Both the position numbers and the translations under genes were made by a program. 64,000 nt of DNA from Cryptomeria japonica (lineage: Eukaryota > Streptophyta > Pinopsida > Cupressales > Cupressaceae), in contig NC_081407.1 in the NCBI RefSeq assembly GCF_030272615.1, forward strand, positions 136,282,897-136,346,896, in the 5' to 3' direction. Below the pieces are notes generated by a model. The model searched no databases. It was not told where the DNA came from and saw only the letters and a list, made by a program, of their open reading frames with translations. This document shows positions 21,378-33,979 of this stretch, in pieces; positions within the stretch are counted from its first letter, which is position 1, and each line of letters begins with the position of its first letter.

Positions 21378-23470
21378 TGGATCAATGGCATGAAGAGGAA
21401 ATAGGAATGGTGGAGCACCTGGGAATGTAAACCATGCTATAATGGAGATGTTGTGAGGAATAGCAGCTTGGTTAGAAGCCATGGAGGTAGCCTAGAGAAG
21501 AGGCTGACATGTTGAGGATGTGAGCGAAGATAAAGGAGAAGAAGCCCCGACAGAACAAGTGAACCTACCAGTGGTTGATCCAGAGGAGGAAAGCTTTTTA
21601 AATGTTTTGAGTAGGGCGAACACTAATCCTCATTTTACCCCACTAGAATATGATGGGAAGTTAGATTTAGATGAATTGATGGATTGGATCTCAGAGATGG
21701 AGAAGTATTTTGAGTTTAAAAATACTACAGAAGAGAGGAAGGTGAATTATGCATGTACCTATTTGAAGGGTCACGCAAGTTGATAGGCAAATAAGAGGCA
21801 AAGAAAAGATTAATACATGGGATGGGATGATTGCTAAGTTAAAATCAAAGTTTGTCTCGACAAATTATCAAGTATATTTGTTTTGAAAGTTATAGAATAT
21901 GAGACAGAAGGAATCTAGTGTGAAGGACTACACTGAAGCATTTTATAAATTGAACATCAGATCTAGACATGTTGATGATGAGATTGAACAAATTTCAAGA
22001 TATTTGAATGGATTACAGATGTCTATACAAGATGAACTCAGTATGATCAAATTAGAGAGTGTTGAAGAGCCTTACCAGTATGCAATAAAGACTAAAGAAA
22101 TGTTGAATAAGAGGCATGAGAAGAGACAAAGAGGTAGAGGTGGAAGATTTACCGGAGGAAGATTTCAAGGAGGAAGAGGAACTTACAAATCAGAACAAGG
22201 ACAAGGAGGTGAGCAAGGAAGGTAATTCATATCGGAAGGATGATAGAAATTTCTATCATCGGAGAGAACTGGATGGTTACCGGAATGAGAACTTTGGAAG
22301 AAAAGACAAAAGGACATTTAGAGGAACCTATTTTAAATGTGGAGGAGAAGGTGACGGACTTGTAAAGTACTGAGAGGGGGAGGGTGAATCGATGACTCCA
22401 AAAATAATACTACTTTAAACACTGACCAGTAGATAAACTTAACAAGTTTGTTAAACAATATGCATGCAATAAAAAATGATATAACAACATCCACAACAAG
22501 CAAAACATCCACCATAACACAAGTGTTTATATGTGGAAAACCTAAATAGGTAAAAACCACGATGAGATGGAACTCACAAGCTAACTATTTGTAGTAAGAG
22601 ATAGCTGACCGGTTAGGGTCTACAAAATGCTCTGCTAGGAGCGAATCTTATTAAAGATCCCAAAGCTTAGTTAAAAGCTATACCCTATAAAAGGTAGTAC
22701 CCTGTAAGGAGTAACCTCGGTGCAAGATTTCTAAATCCAAACTAATGGATCACCTGGTTAGAGGATTTGAACAATGAAGCTTGTTAGAGCTTACCCAGTT
22801 AGGGGATTTGACTGTTGCAGTGATTAGAAAACAACAGGTGATGTGATCTAGTAGTAGCACAACTTGCTTGTATAGATCCTTTTCTGCACTAACACTTCTT
22901 TACCAACATAATTTGTGACTTAACACTTCTTCCTTCACACATAACATATCACTTTCACTCATACAAAATAATCCATTGTGATGTCAATATATAGACATTT
23001 AGATTTCATGTCGGCCTCTAGAAATCATAACACAATTACCTAGGTGTAGTGTATCTGGTCAAGAGATCATAACTCATCACAAAAATACTGCCAAAACTTG
23101 TCGATAAGGATAACTCATCATGACTTGTGATAACTCATCACACAATCAATAAATACTGGTTGGAACAATCAATACCGGTTGGAGTTAATCATATAAACCG
23201 CTTATCCTTGATGCTCCTTAAATAATCTTCGTTGGATCTTCATGTTGATGCCGAGTTATGTATAACCACTTGTTGTTACCAAGTACTAGTTAGATATAAA
23301 GCTCTAGTATATCGGTTGTAGTGTAAACAATTTTGAAGTTACACCTGCAGACAATATGAAAATATGTGTGTGTGTGTGTTTCATCAATGACAACATATGA
23401 TGAATTCATTACAATCATCATCAAGCCAACATAGGGACACCATGCATTTAAATGTAAGAAGTTAGAGGAT
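21378..23470 (+). pseudogene. gag: C gag, split by solo LTR G2
   Basis: The N-terminal region is broken by stops. The open part 21520-21783 contains LSRANTNPHFTPLEYDGKLDLDELMDWISEMEKYFEF. The second open part, 21899-22225, contains KESSVKDYTEAFYKLNIRSRH and an RGG-like basic stretch (RGRGGRFTGGRFQGGRG). The CCHC knuckle is cut: FKCGGEG lies at about 22330-22350 and HHAFKCKK resumes at about 23440, with G2 between. Gag of this lineage would bind element RNA through the RGG stretch and knuckle. Confidence 0.85.
22352..23431 (-). mobile_element. Solo copia-type LTR G2 inside C gag
   Basis: This 1080-bp block starts TGACGGACTTG and ends GCCAACA, inserted in the zinc knuckle of C. On the minus strand it starts TGTTGGCTT, has the TTGTCATTGATG motif near its start, and ends with the C-run / TTCACCC signature (seen here as GAGAGGGGGAGGGTGAATC, 22371-22389). 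The flanking 5-mers GAAGG and TAGGG agree at three of five positions, consistent with a mutated duplication. The R/U5 hairpin pair lies at 22533-22577. Confidence 0.85.
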
Positions 23471-23529
23471 ATCGGAAGAGTGACAGTGATGGAGGAGAAC
23501 CCCAACAGATCAGCCAATAAACCAGAAGA

Positions 23530-24190
23530 TGGATAACTGTTGATGATGAGGAGAGCTTTGTGTAATACCAAAGAAGATAAAGAACCCTTGCAGACGAAGA
23601 ACCTATACAAGACTAGATGTAAGGTATCTGGTAAGTATTGTAAAGTTGTTATTGATAGTGGTAGTTCAGATAATCTTGTTTCAGAAGAGATGGTGAATAA
23701 GTTGAAATTGGAGAGATTGAAACACCCTAAGCTTTACCAGATAGCATGGATTTAGGATGAACATAAGTTGTTAGTAAGTGAACAGTGTTTAGTAAAATTG
23801 AAAATTGGTAATTATCATGATGAAGTTTTGTGTGACATTATGCCTATGGACATTTGTCATCTTTTGTTGGGAAGACCTTGGTAGTTTGATAGACAAGAAA
23901 TACATGATGGGAGGAAGAATACATACACTATTGTGGCCAATGGGATGAAGCAAACCCTATTGCCTTTGGAGGAACCTTTGAAGAATAAAGTCTGTACAAA
24001 TATTAGAATCTGTCTAGTAGATGGAAGGAAGTTCATGGATGGACTGAAACATGAGAATGTATGTTTTTCCTTAATTCCTAAGAAGACTGAGTGACCAGAA
24101 CTAGAAGGAGAACACCTAGCACAAATAAGAGATTTGCTGATAGAGTATGGGGACATCATTTAAGATAATGTACCTGATGGATTACCACCT
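23530..24190 (+). pseudogene. C aspartic protease region
   Basis: TRCKVSGKYCKVVIDSGSSDNLVSEEMVNKL carries the retropepsin DSGSS motif (about 23650-23670), followed by a stop near 23754, then HKLLVSEQCL, MPMDICHLLLGRPW and a linker to RT (MKQTLLPLEEPLK). A TAG follows GRPW. The same order and nearly the same residues are found in B. Confidence 0.86.
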
Positions 24191-24199
24191 ATTAGAAGT

Positions 24200-24970
24200 A
24201 TTAGTCATTGCATGGACTTAGTTCCCAAAGCTAGTTTGCCTAACAAAGCTGTACATTGATTAACACCGACAAAGAATGAAGAACTAAATAGACAAGTGCA
24301 GGAGCTATTGAAGAAAGGTTTGATCAAGGAAAGCTTGAGCCCTTGTGTAGCACCAATAGTATTAGCACCTAAAAAGAATGGAGAATAAAGGATGTGTACT
24401 GATTCAAGAGCAATAAACAAGATCACAGTGAAATATCAGTTTCCCTTGCCTAGGATAGATGACATAATGAATTGTTTGAGTGGAGCAAATTACTTTACAA
24501 ATATATATTTAAAGAGTGGATATCATCAGATCAGGATTAGAGAAGGTGATGAATGGAAGATAACATTTAAGAAAAATAAAGGATTATATGAATGGTTGGT
24601 GATGCCTTTTGGACTGACTAATGCACCAAGTACTTTCATGAGGCTCATGAAATAGGTTTTGAAGAAATTATTGGGTAAGTTTGTTATTGTGTACTTGGAT
24701 GACATTCTAATTTTTAGTAAAACAAAAGAGGAGCATTTGTTGTAGTTAAGATAAGTTTTACAGAGGTTGAGAGAAGAAAAGTTACTGATCAATATCAAGA
24801 AGTGCACTTTCGTGAAGGATGACTTAGTCTATTTAGGACTTTTGATATTTGAGGATGGTTTGAAGATGGACCCTGAGAAAGTGAAAGCCATTGTTGAGTG
24901 GCCTACACCAGAAAGCATTGGAGAGGTAAGATCATTTCATGGATTGGCTAGTTTTTACTAGAAGTTTATC
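24200..24970 (+). pseudogene. C reverse transcriptase
   Basis: Gypsy RT motifs: [113 protein letters not shown] and the thumb KKCTFVKDDLVYLG..EGLKMDPEKV. Stops lie near 24260, 24386, 24653, 24744 and 24958. The catalytic Asp pair is kept. Confidence 0.9.
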
Positions 24971-25570
24971 AAAAATTTCAGTTCAGTTTGTAATCGTATG
25001 ACTGAAACCATGAGGGGAGATCAGAAGGAATCCAAGTGAACCACCAGAGCAAATAAAAGCATTGAGTTGTTTAAACAGAAAGTGACTGAGCAACTTGTGT
25101 TAGCTTTACCAGATTTCAATAAGGTATTTCAAGTGGATTATGATGCAAGTGGAATAGCAATAGGAGTAGTTTTGAGTCAAGCAGGGAAAGCAATAGCATA
25201 TTTCAGTGAGAAATTGAATGATTCTTGGAAGAGATATTCAGTATATGATTAGGAATTTTATGCCATAATTCAAGCCTTGAAGAAATGGAGACATTACTTG
25301 TTTCCTAAGGAGTTTGTGTTGTATATAGATCATCAAGCTTTGAAATATTTGAGGAGTCAGAGTAAGTTGAATCAAAAACATATGAGATGGGTAGAGTTCT
25401 TACAGAGTTACACCTTTGTGTTGAAACATAGAAGTGGGAAATCTAACAAAGTTGTTAATGCATTGAGTAGGAGAAGGAATTTGCTGACAGAGATGAGAGT
25501 GACAACATTAGGTTTTGAAGATTTGAAAACCTTGTATGACAAAGACCCAGATTTTGCAGAACCTTGAAAA
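24971..25570 (+). pseudogene. C RNase H
   Basis: DYDASGIAIGVVLSQAGKAIAYFSEKLNDSWKRYSVYD, a stop (CAG/CAA to TAG), EFYAIIQALKKWRHYLFPKEFVLYIDHQALKYL and the tail KHRSGKSNKVVNALSRRRN. The acidic residues in DYDAS, EFYAI and IDHQAL are present, unlike B, where the last is Asn. Confidence 0.9.
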
Positions 25571-26590
25571 GCATGTAGAGAACCATTTATGGTTGATAGG
25601 AGCAAATGGTTGGATTAATTCATTTAGGATGGGATGTTATTTAAGGGAGTTCAATTGTGCATACCTAAAATTTCCATGAGAGAGAGCTTGATAAAAGAGG
25701 AGCATAGTGGAGGTTTAGCTAGACACTTTGGCATTGATAAAATAGTTGCATTGGTGAGTGAGCAATACTTTTGGCTCCATATTCATAAGAATGTTAAGAG
25801 ATATGTGCAAAGTTGTAGAGTTTGTCAAGTTGCAAAAGGTAGTAGTCAAAATGTGGGATTATACAAACCTTTGACAGTACCGATAAGACCTTGGGAGGAT
25901 ATAAGTATGGATTTCGTACTTAGCTTACCTAAGACCAAGAGGGAATGATTCTATATTTGCGGTAGTGTATAGATTTTCAAAGATGGCTCATTTCGTACCT
26001 TGTAAGAATACATCAGATGCATTGCATGTAGCAGACCTATTTTTCAAGGAAGTGGTAAGATTGCAAGGATTACCTAAGAGCATAGTTTCAGACAGAGACA
26101 CTAAGTTTGTTGGCTAATTTTGGAGAACACTTTGGAAGAAGATGAAGACAGATTTGAAGTTTAGTTATACTTTTCATCCACAGACTAATGGAAAGACAAA
26201 AGTAGTTAATCGGAGTTTGGGAAACTTGTTGAGATGTTTAGTGGGAGATAAAACCAAAAGTTGGGATTTGATCCTTGCACAAGCAGAGTTTGCCTATAAC
26301 AATTCAATGAATAGAAGTATCGGAAAAACACCTTTTGAGATTGTTATGGGAGTGCATCCTAAAGGAATAGTAGAATTGAGAGACATTAGCAGTGAAGACT
26401 AGAAGAGTTCAGAAGCAGAATAATTTGCAGATCACATGGCAACATTGCATATTCAGGTTAAACAACATTTGGAAGACATGAATAGAAAATACAAGGAGAA
26501 GGAAGATGAGAAGAGGAGACATAAGGAATTTGAAGTTGGCGATGAAGTGATGGTCTATTTGAGAAAATAGAGATTCTTGGTCTGAACTTA
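25571..26590 (+). pseudogene. C integrase, HHCC zinc domain and DDE core
   Basis: The zinc domain reads KEEHSGGLARHFGIDK..YFWLHIHKNVKRYVQSCRVCQ (His and Cys pairs present, about 25700-25830). The core begins [16 protein letters not shown] frame change follows near 25950. The second Asp lies in SDRDTKFVG (about 26088). The third catalytic position, in HPQTNGKTKVVNRSLGNLL, is Lys where the family has Glu. The end reads ELRDISSED, then a stop. Confidence 0.88.
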
Positions 26591-26926
26591 TAACAAGTTG
26601 CAGATGAATAAGTTTGGACCCTATAAGATCTTGAGAAAGTTCAATTCTGGAAATGCATATGAAGTGGAGCTACTAGATAGTCTAAGTATTTCACCTATAT
26701 TCAACATTACAGATCTTCATGAGTACCATGAACCAAAATTAATTGAGGATAGTATTGTAGAATTAGAGAAACAATTGCCTCAGAAGGAACCAGATCAGAT
26801 TGAAGAGATTTTGGATAGTAGGATTGGGTGTAGTACCCGAAGTAGTCAGTACAAAGAATATCTTGTGAAGTGGAAGAACAAACCAGTGGAAGATTTATCT
26901 TGGATTTCTCAAGAAGAGGTAGACTA
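26591..26926 (+). pseudogene. C integrase tail with chromodomain
   Basis: An open stretch of 109 codons carries the GPY/F-like motif (KFGPYKILRKFNSGNAYEVELL) and a C-terminal chromodomain (EEILDSRIG..YKEYLVKWKNKPVEDLSWISQEEV). Chromodomains mark the chromovirus branch of Ty3/gypsy and are thought to guide insertion towards particular chromatin. The aromatic residue in YLVKW and the Trp of SWIS are kept. Confidence 0.88.
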
Positions 26927-26987
26927 GTTTGGTTTTCCTCTGACCCCAGCAAAGTGAGAGGCTCACTTTTTATTAACCTCAAATGTC

Positions 26988-27888
<901 letters not shown>

Positions 27889-28073
27889 ATAACCATAGGG
27901 TAAAACACAAAAAATAACACAATAACAACATGAATCTCAACATGGAAAGAATCCAAAAGTCATTACAAAACTGATACAATCGAATCACAAAGATAGCCAT
28001 CAACATACAACCAAGAGCCACTTAACAAGGATCAAGCCATAAGCTCATAATGCCAAAATGCAACAATAAAGAG
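27889..28073 (-). repeat. LTR-like element F, segment 3
   Basis: Non-coding, starting with the ATAAC duplication made by C and ending with AAGAG (28069-28073), the duplication made by G. Nothing else recognised. Confidence 0.5.
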
Positions 28074-28969
28074 TGTTATATACTTGGTTAATCCCAAAGA
28101 CACTGAGAGGGGGGGGTGAATTAGTGTCTGACTGGTAGATGAAAGATTTAAACTTATTTACAATTTTGTAACTGAAATTAATATACCGGTAAGAAAACAA
28201 TTACGCAGTAAAGAGAAACAAAAGAATCAACATCAATGCACACCATAACATAGATATTTTGGCGAGGAAAACCGATAAGAGAAAACCTCAGTGGGATTTG
28301 TGACCCACAATATTTACTCACTGGCCAATATGAATAAATATTACTCAGTACAAAAGGGGGCCTACACATGCAGGAAGGCCAACTGCCTAGAGCTCACTGC
28401 TCAACAACAAAGGTGGAGTCTCACTGACTACAACATCACACTGATGTAAACACAAAATGAACTCTTATAACTTGCATCAAAATGATAGATGAGTTCTCTG
28501 TTATGCTCTGTCTGATACTGGTTCTGCCTCTGCCAAAAACCCTTGCCAGTATGCCATCAAATAATTCCGCTTATACAAAATAGTCTTTTCTCTGCTCTGC
28601 TTCTTATTTGCTCCAAATAGACATATCAAAATACATATACAACTATTTGCTATCATATCTCTATCCTATCTCATATCATCACTTTCATACTCATTACGTT
28701 TCAAATGACCTACAAGAACTCATAAATATATGAGTCTTTACAATACAACATGTAAGCCATATTATAATTTACATTACAATTTATTTCCCATGATCAATAC
28801 TATTTTCAAGTCAGCTTGGAATACCGATATGATCTACTGTCGGTGTGAATAAACCTTATTGTATTCACTGATGCCGGTAGGTGAAGTCTATTTGCCAGTT
28901 GAACTTGTAGAACCTTGTTGCTATCAATGACAACATCTACCTTTCTCATATGAGTGTATAATGCCAACA
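28074..28969 (-). mobile_element. Solo copia-type LTR G
   Basis: 896 bp, starting TGTTATATACTTGG and ending ATAATGCCAACA, flanked by perfect duplications AAGAG (28069-28073 and 28970-28974). On the minus strand it begins TGTTGGCATTATAC and ends with the TTCACCCCCCCCTCTCA signature shared with family A LTRs. CCGGT/CCGAT motifs recur, and the hairpin pair is at 28264-28308. It has no coding sequence. Confidence 0.93.
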
Positions 28970-29546
28970 AAGAGAACCTCAAGAATGTTAAATACACATA
29001 AATAGGGGAAATACATGAATCCAATAACATAGATTGATCCTCCACAAAAAGGAACAACATAACCTCTCGTTGGAGCTACAATTAACCATCCTCAACAGCA
29101 AGGAATCACTCAACTTGCTAGAGCAGCATTATCAAAACCTCAACCGACAAGCACAAAACTACTTGTCAGAGCCCAAATGGATTCACACACATCACAAATG
29201 AATGGCACAATGTCCCAAAACCATCAAACATAACAAAATAAACCTTTGGAATGAAGACCAAGTAGAGAAATCAACTGAGGGACTCAAAAACCAACCCAAA
29301 AATCTACTGACACTACTTTGGTGCTATTGTAGCCCAAAGCAGTGTTGTTGTTCTCTATTTTAGTTCTATTGTAATAGGGGATCAAACGAAAAACAAGATA
29401 AAAGGATACTCAAATTTGCCCAGATTCAGGCATGGGCCTTACAATGGCATAAATATGACCCATAAGTCACTAAAAGACAATAAGAAACCAAAACAAATCC
29501 TTGTTAAGGCCAACAATACAATGCATCCAGGAATACCAACATATAC
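28970..29546 (-). repeat. LTR-like element F, segment 4
   Basis: Non-coding sequence between solo LTRs G and F2, ending with TATAC (29542-29546), the left duplication of F2. On the minus strand it reads like an untranslated transcript leader, T-rich with GAGG and TTGG runs, but no gene can be supported. Confidence 0.45.
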
Positions 29547-32500
29547 TGTAATGCCTCGCCAAGAAACTTTGAAGGGATAAAGCTAAAACACACAAATGGA
29601 GTGCATTTTTTTTTTTAAAACAAGACACAACATAAAGATACAATAAGATATCAAAGTATAGATTACACAGCAGTAGACATCAACTATCACTTAAAGAGTT
29701 TCCTAACGCAATTACTTAATTCCACATTTAACTTAACTTACGCTAATTAATCCAATAAGTTGATTGTCTTAATAACGAGAAAATTCTTAAACAAGGATAA
29801 TTTCTTTCAGTAAGACAAAATATAGATCACAAGATAAATTTCATCCATTAAGGTTTATTCATACCCTTTGTCCATACTTTTCATTAAAATTTTAGTTATG
29901 CATCCAATTTAATAACACACTTGAATTTCATCATAAACTACCGAGATCTTTCCATGCATACTTAATTTCCTTAACAATTATAGAATACATTTTGCAAATC
30001 AACTACACTCTTTCATGAACCACATTACTACATAAAGAGATGACTGAAAACATGCATTATAATTAATTTCATCTAATCCACTTACACATTCTATCAAAAT
30101 GCTATCCATACATGCTAACACTAAAACATGAAACATAAGAACAAAAGCAACACATAACACCAAAATGATCTCGGAGTTCACCCCTAGAGGGCTACATCTC
30201 CGGGTCTGCTCAATTGCAAGACCCCTCTGATAATTAAATAAGTTAAGGGTACATAAGTTTCATATCATTTACATTCCTGCCATCAAGATGAATCATACCA
30301 ACAAATAATCGACCACATCAGTCAATAATTACATAAATGATCCCTACAAAGAAACGGATCCAACTGAACATATCAAAAGCTAATACAAGGTCCATTGCCC
30401 GACAGTACTCTAACCAGAGACCTGACCCTCTATGGCCAACCACAAATCACTACTTAACACCCGCATAAAGGACAAGACCAGTTAAAACACCATCACAAGG
30501 TAACAACCAAACTAGAAACCAAATCAACCAAATGACAGGGTCCAAACAAACATATCAAGGCCTTGCCATTACTTTAAACAAAAGCGAATACAGAAATTAA
30601 ACATGCATAGGCAATAACCAAAAAAGGACAATCTTCTTTCCTATTGGTTTAAAAAATAAAAGTTGATCAAGTTTTCTAAATGATCTAAGTTTTCAAAATA
30701 CAGTAATAGAAAAATCACCATAACGAGGAGAATACAATACCACAATTGCAATAGTCCATTTGTCTATGTCTCAATATAGAGGAAAAATATAAACTAACCA
30801 TTTATTTTACTAAATGAAAATCTCATTAACTTACCAATTTTCCAAACAATACATTATTAAATTTCCAATAATTCCAATAGCATATCGTATAATATATTCC
30901 TGAATAAAATAATATTTTATCTTTTCCCCAAAAAGATACTTCCTCAATAAAACAGATACCAAAATTAAATATTAATTATTATATATTTATTTATCCCCAA
31001 AAATAAAAATAATGAATAATTTAATAATACACAATATTAACGAATTAAGTATTAATTAATATATATATATATATATATATATATCTATATATATATATAT
31101 ATATATATATTATCATGATTAACATATATTTAAAATATATATTAATTAATAATTAATAATTAACATATAATAATCAAATATATTAATTAATATATAATAA
31201 AACAATTAAACATTTTAAAACCCACTTTAAATTTAATATGTTATAATAGATTTTTTAATTTATTTTTTATTATTATTTATTTATTTATTTATTTTTAATT
31301 ATTATTATTATTATTATTTTTAAACATGTAAATAATTTCCAAATTCATTAAAACCCATTTGACAGAATTTACATAGAAATAAAATTCCCAACTCAATAAA
31401 ATTCATTCACATAATTTTATTCCAATTACTTTTTCTTTAAACTAGATAAACCAATAAATTTAATTCGCAATTAAATTTATTTTTAAAGAAATCAACTAAT
31501 TTCACAGAGATTTATTTTAAGGACTATCAGAACAAATCAACAAGAGAGAATAATTTTTTTCATAATAATTTCCCTAATTTTCTCAAAAATCAAATTACTC
31601 CCATTAACTAGAAAATTAACATCAAACAAGAATTTTAAATCAAAACCTGAATTAACCAGAAGAGGGTTTTGGATCTGACAAATAATTTACACACACACTA
31701 TTCAGAGAAAAATAGAATTATTTTCTTAAAAACCAACAAATCAAAGAAGCCACCCAACTTGGTATAGCTTTCCTGGAAGAAATCTGTAGAAGAGCCCTAA
31801 TCTTTTCAATAAGCTTCCAATAAATTTCTTCACCTAAATTCCTGACCTGTTTCCTGTGTATCTAAAATAAAGACCTATTCCCTATTTAAACTAAAATTCT
31901 AGGTTCAATAGCTTTTTCTCAAAAACCTAAATTTAGAATAAAAGTAATTTAATTTAATTTTCTAAATAAAGAATTAAAACAATACTTTAATTCCAATTAA
32001 TTCTTTTATTCATTTTTTTTTAATTTATTCTTTTATTTATTTATTTATTTAAAATTCTAGGAACAATAAATATAATCAATCTAATTTATTTTTCCACTAA
32101 AATTTATTTTATTTCTAATATCATGTAGTTTGCAACTTAATTTAATTAATTAATTAAGTTTATGGAATTATCTAATAGTTGAATTGTTTATGCATTGAGA
32201 TTATAAATTTAGTTAATTAAAAGAAATGATTTTCTCCCTCATTTAATTTTTAATTAACAAAGCTAATAGTTGCATTTCACAATATTAATGAGGGTAAAAT
32301 ATTTTTAATTAAATTAAATTCTCAAAATCAATCTTACACACTATATAAAATAAATATGAATAAAACTCACTTTTCTAATCAAAATTGATTTTCTTAAATA
32401 ATTAAAATTAATCTTTCTATTCCAAAAAGCAAAAGAGATTAAATTATTTTTATTTCGAATAAATTTAAATCTTTCCTTTTTAAAATGCATAAACTGAATA

Positions 32501-33170
32501 AATTCGTTATGTAAAATTAACCATTAAATTAAACTCACTACAAACATAAATAGGACGATCTTTTTAATTAATGATTAATCACATAAAAGAAACTTATTTA
32601 TTTTAATTCCTCAATTACTAATGCGTAAATGAACACATTAAATCAAAATAAATACTTAGGGTTAAATACTCTATTTACCATGCCAAACACGCAAACCAAG
32701 TAAGCCAACCAATTACTCGATCTGCAAACCTAAATGAAAAGAAAACTGACAGAACACAAGCGATGCTCATTTGAGTATGACTTGGGTAAACTGAAGGTTT
32801 TACGACCACCTAACCCAAATTCTAAGGATGAAAAAGGTATACTCAACCCTGCGAATCCAAGTGAAGATGAACCTTACACCTAGGTGGTACTATACCTGCA
32901 ATCTCCTGCAACCAAGACTCGGACAAGCATATATATATATATATATATATATTTAATGAATATGTTATCTCGAGATTAATAACAAGAATCAGGAGGACAG
33001 TTTAAACTTACATAAGAATCAATGGGAAAGCACATTAACAAATACGCACAATAATCATAATATTTGACTAAACATTACCTCATGGTAATTCAACCATTCA
33101 AGATTGCCACATAAAAAGTCAACCAAGGTCAAACCGGTTTTACAAAGCTGACTAGGGTACGGGTACTACA
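29547..33170 (-). mobile_element. Long solo LTR F2 (3.6 kb), gypsy-type
   Basis: 3624 bp between TG and CA ends with perfect flanking duplications TATAC (29542-29546 and 33171-33175). On the minus strand it runs from TGTAGTACCCGTACCC to GAGGCATTACA. The latter is the kind of 3' end found in long Tekay-type LTRs (D ends GGGCATGACA). The middle (about 30600-32700) is very AT-rich with (AT)n and ATTT runs. A TATA-like TTTAAATAG on the minus strand near 31885 precedes a leader-like stretch. No coding sequence, hence a solo LTR. Confidence 0.85.
31061..31110. repeat. (AT)n microsatellite in F2
   Basis: An AT dinucleotide run with a single C interruption (ATATCTATAT). A second, shorter AT run is at about 32931-32951. 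Confidence 0.9.
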
Positions 33171-33794
33171 TATACTGCCAATAACATGCATAGAAAACAT
33201 TACAGACATAGCCACTCCATATCTAATCAAACAAAATGGACACAAGACAAGGTATGCAGCAACAAATAAACCTCACAAAACCAACCGTTACCACATTGCA
33301 TCAACATATCAACATACACAAATGCCCTCTTCTGGCAATACAACACACATATTCATAAAATCATATATAAATCTTTTTCCCAAAATATTACTCCCAATTA
33401 TTGATAATAGAATAATCATTCATTCCCAAATCTCCTCAAACAATCTTTTAGCAATCACGAAGAAAACATCTCTTTTCAGAAATCAAAATGCAAGAATAGA
33501 AAAAGATCTCCAACCTAGAAGTAGAGTGATGGTAATGCAATCATAGAAGAGAAAAAATCCAAACCAACAAGCTTTCCAAAATCCAATCCAACCAAACAAT
33601 TCTAAAGTCCAAAAATTGCAGAAAGATATCCAGAAGCACACCCATAAAAATTCTCACAAAGCAAATAAATAGAATCTCATTCAAAACTATAGAAGAATAT
33701 CCACCAATCAAAATATTCCAATAAAACATATTCTATACCAACCCCCCTTCCAAAAATCGAGGTAAGAATATAAAATAATATTATTTACTTACTC
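33171..33794 (-). repeat. LTR-like element F, segment 5, ending at an unexplained junction
   Basis: Non-coding sequence continuing from 29546. It ends where homology to the E LTR begins (about 33795). No 5-bp duplication, TG or CA terminus is visible at this junction. A short ORF on either strand is not supported as a gene. Confidence 0.4.
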
Positions 33795-33979
33795 TCAAAT
33801 AAATTCAAACCAAAAACAACTTATCCAAACTTAATAATTAATACCGATAAACCAAACTTAATGTCGGTAGACAATTTATCTGTTAATTGTAGTACTGGTA
33901 AAGATTAATGCATGAAATAGAAAGACAATAACATCCACAACAAATAACACCAATATTTGTACATGGAAACCCTGTAAGG
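33795..33979 (-). repeat. E 3' LTR, distal part (left of D)
   Basis: It matches 60788-60974 of the right LTR (CAAATAAATTCAAACC onwards). The last ~50 bp of the LTR, including the G-run and GAATTAG stretch, are missing here. It ends with TAAGG (33975-33979), the duplication made by D. Confidence 0.88.

Noticed and set aside
28806-29060. Minus-strand ORF crossing the G boundary
   Set aside because: It spans the junction between solo LTR G and the flanking sequence, so it is a chance reading frame.
30600-32700. AT-rich block considered as a matrix attachment or replication origin region
   Set aside because: It lies wholly inside solo LTR F2. AT-richness of LTR U3 explains it, and nothing specific supports another role.
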